In this document: piece by piece, positions 63,949-64,000 of the stretch
Layout of the letters: each line of letters begins with the position of its first letter
How positions within the stretch are numbered: position 1 is the stretch's first letter
DNA from: Pseudomonadota bacterium
GTDB taxonomy: Bacteria; Pseudomonadota; Alphaproteobacteria; Caulobacterales; Caulobacteraceae
Direction: 5' to 3'
DNA: 64,000 bases
Assembly: GCA_020161365.1 (NCBI GenBank)
Contig: JAIUNU010000001.1
Location: 486,021 to 550,020 of the forward strand
Made by a program: the position numbers and the translations under genes
Notes under the pieces: model-generated
Seen by the model: the letters and a program-made list of their open reading frames with translations, nothing else
Databases searched by the model: none
What the model was told of the DNA's origin: nothing

Positions 63949-64000
63949 TTATTCAACGATCTTGGCGACGACGCCGGCGCCGACGGTGCGGCCGCCTTCA
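63949..64000 (-). CDS. tuf: Elongation factor Tu, C-terminal end
   Basis: Read on the minus strand, the last 16 codons in the window give EGGRTVGAGVVAKIVE followed by TAA (63949-63951), the conserved C-terminus of EF-Tu. EF-Tu delivers aminoacyl-tRNA to the ribosome. The rest of the gene lies beyond the right edge. Whether this is tufA or tufB cannot be told. Confidence 0.92.
   Translation of the reverse strand, partial: EGGRTVGAGVVAKIVE

Overview
The window is GC-rich alphaproteobacterial chromosome, almost certainly Caulobacter (C. vibrioides/crescentus or a close relative). Three things point there: a two-piece (permuted) ssrA whose encoded tag reads AANDNFAEEFAVAA, a MipZ division-plane ATPase with CcrM (GANTC) and CtrA sites upstream, and a subclass B3 metallo-beta-lactamase of the CAU-1 type. 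No phage, transposon, CRISPR array, rRNA or tRNA gene is visible. The genes are mostly core metabolism, cell envelope and small conserved hypotheticals, packed tightly with many 1-4 bp overlaps.

Layout. 1-3.2 kb: the end of cinA, then an attenuated ilvBN operon with a leader peptide rich in Ile, Val and Leu codons. 4.0-4.7 kb: two-piece ssrA and a 75-bp tandem repeat. 4.7-6.5 kb: sspB (the adaptor for ssrA-tagged substrates), a thioesterase and a secreted legumain-like C13 peptidase. 6.5-16.6 kb: a large membrane serine hydrolase, a RusA-like resolvase, fumC, GNAT and PhyH genes, polyprenyl diphosphate synthase, a TrmN6-type methyltransferase and a cytochrome c. 16.7-20.4 kb: CAP and YceI secreted proteins, an ArsR/SRPBCC pair and ilvC with its own promoter. 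20.4-25 kb: an Arg/Gly/Asn-rich RcnB-like protein, DUF924, thyA, an oxidoreductase, folA and a lipoprotein. 25-33.2 kb: an SMP-30 lactonase, a 28-residue membrane peptide, an Old Yellow Enzyme, an acyl-CoA dehydrogenase, a TerB/DnaJ protein and a periplasmic GH1 enzyme.

33.2-40.1 kb is a methionine-cycle operon on the minus strand: a SahR-like ArsR-methyltransferase regulator, metF, a CAU-type metallo-beta-lactamase, and MetH split into two proteins. The first four genes are joined by ATGA overlaps, and a perfect palindrome lies just before the regulator. 40.1-45 kb: an HxlR regulator with a VOC protein and a divergent AhpD-like gene, a 2-hydroxyacid dehydrogenase, a DJ-1/PfpI protein and the ribosomal ATPase EttA. 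45-53.9 kb: a TonB-dependent receptor, signal peptidase I, a ribbon-helix-helix/membrane/EF-hand protein, an SGNH hydrolase and polysaccharide deacetylase pair behind a XylR-like operator, and a dipeptidyl peptidase IV. 53.9-64 kb: a FemAB-like/GDPD/RidA operon, phasin, a D,D-carboxypeptidase with a SPOR domain, an aminotransferase, a J-domain membrane protein, mipZ, panC, a 29-residue membrane peptide, DUF1489, a structured intergenic region, a YdeI-like protein and the 3' end of tuf.

The observations that most deserve follow-up are the beta-lactamase gene inside the methionine operon with split metH, two tiny membrane-peptide genes whose ribosome binding sites lie in hairpins, the ssrA-sspB neighbourhood with its 75-bp repeats, and the ribbon-helix-helix/EF-hand membrane protein. 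I did not find a defence system or another large undescribed system.
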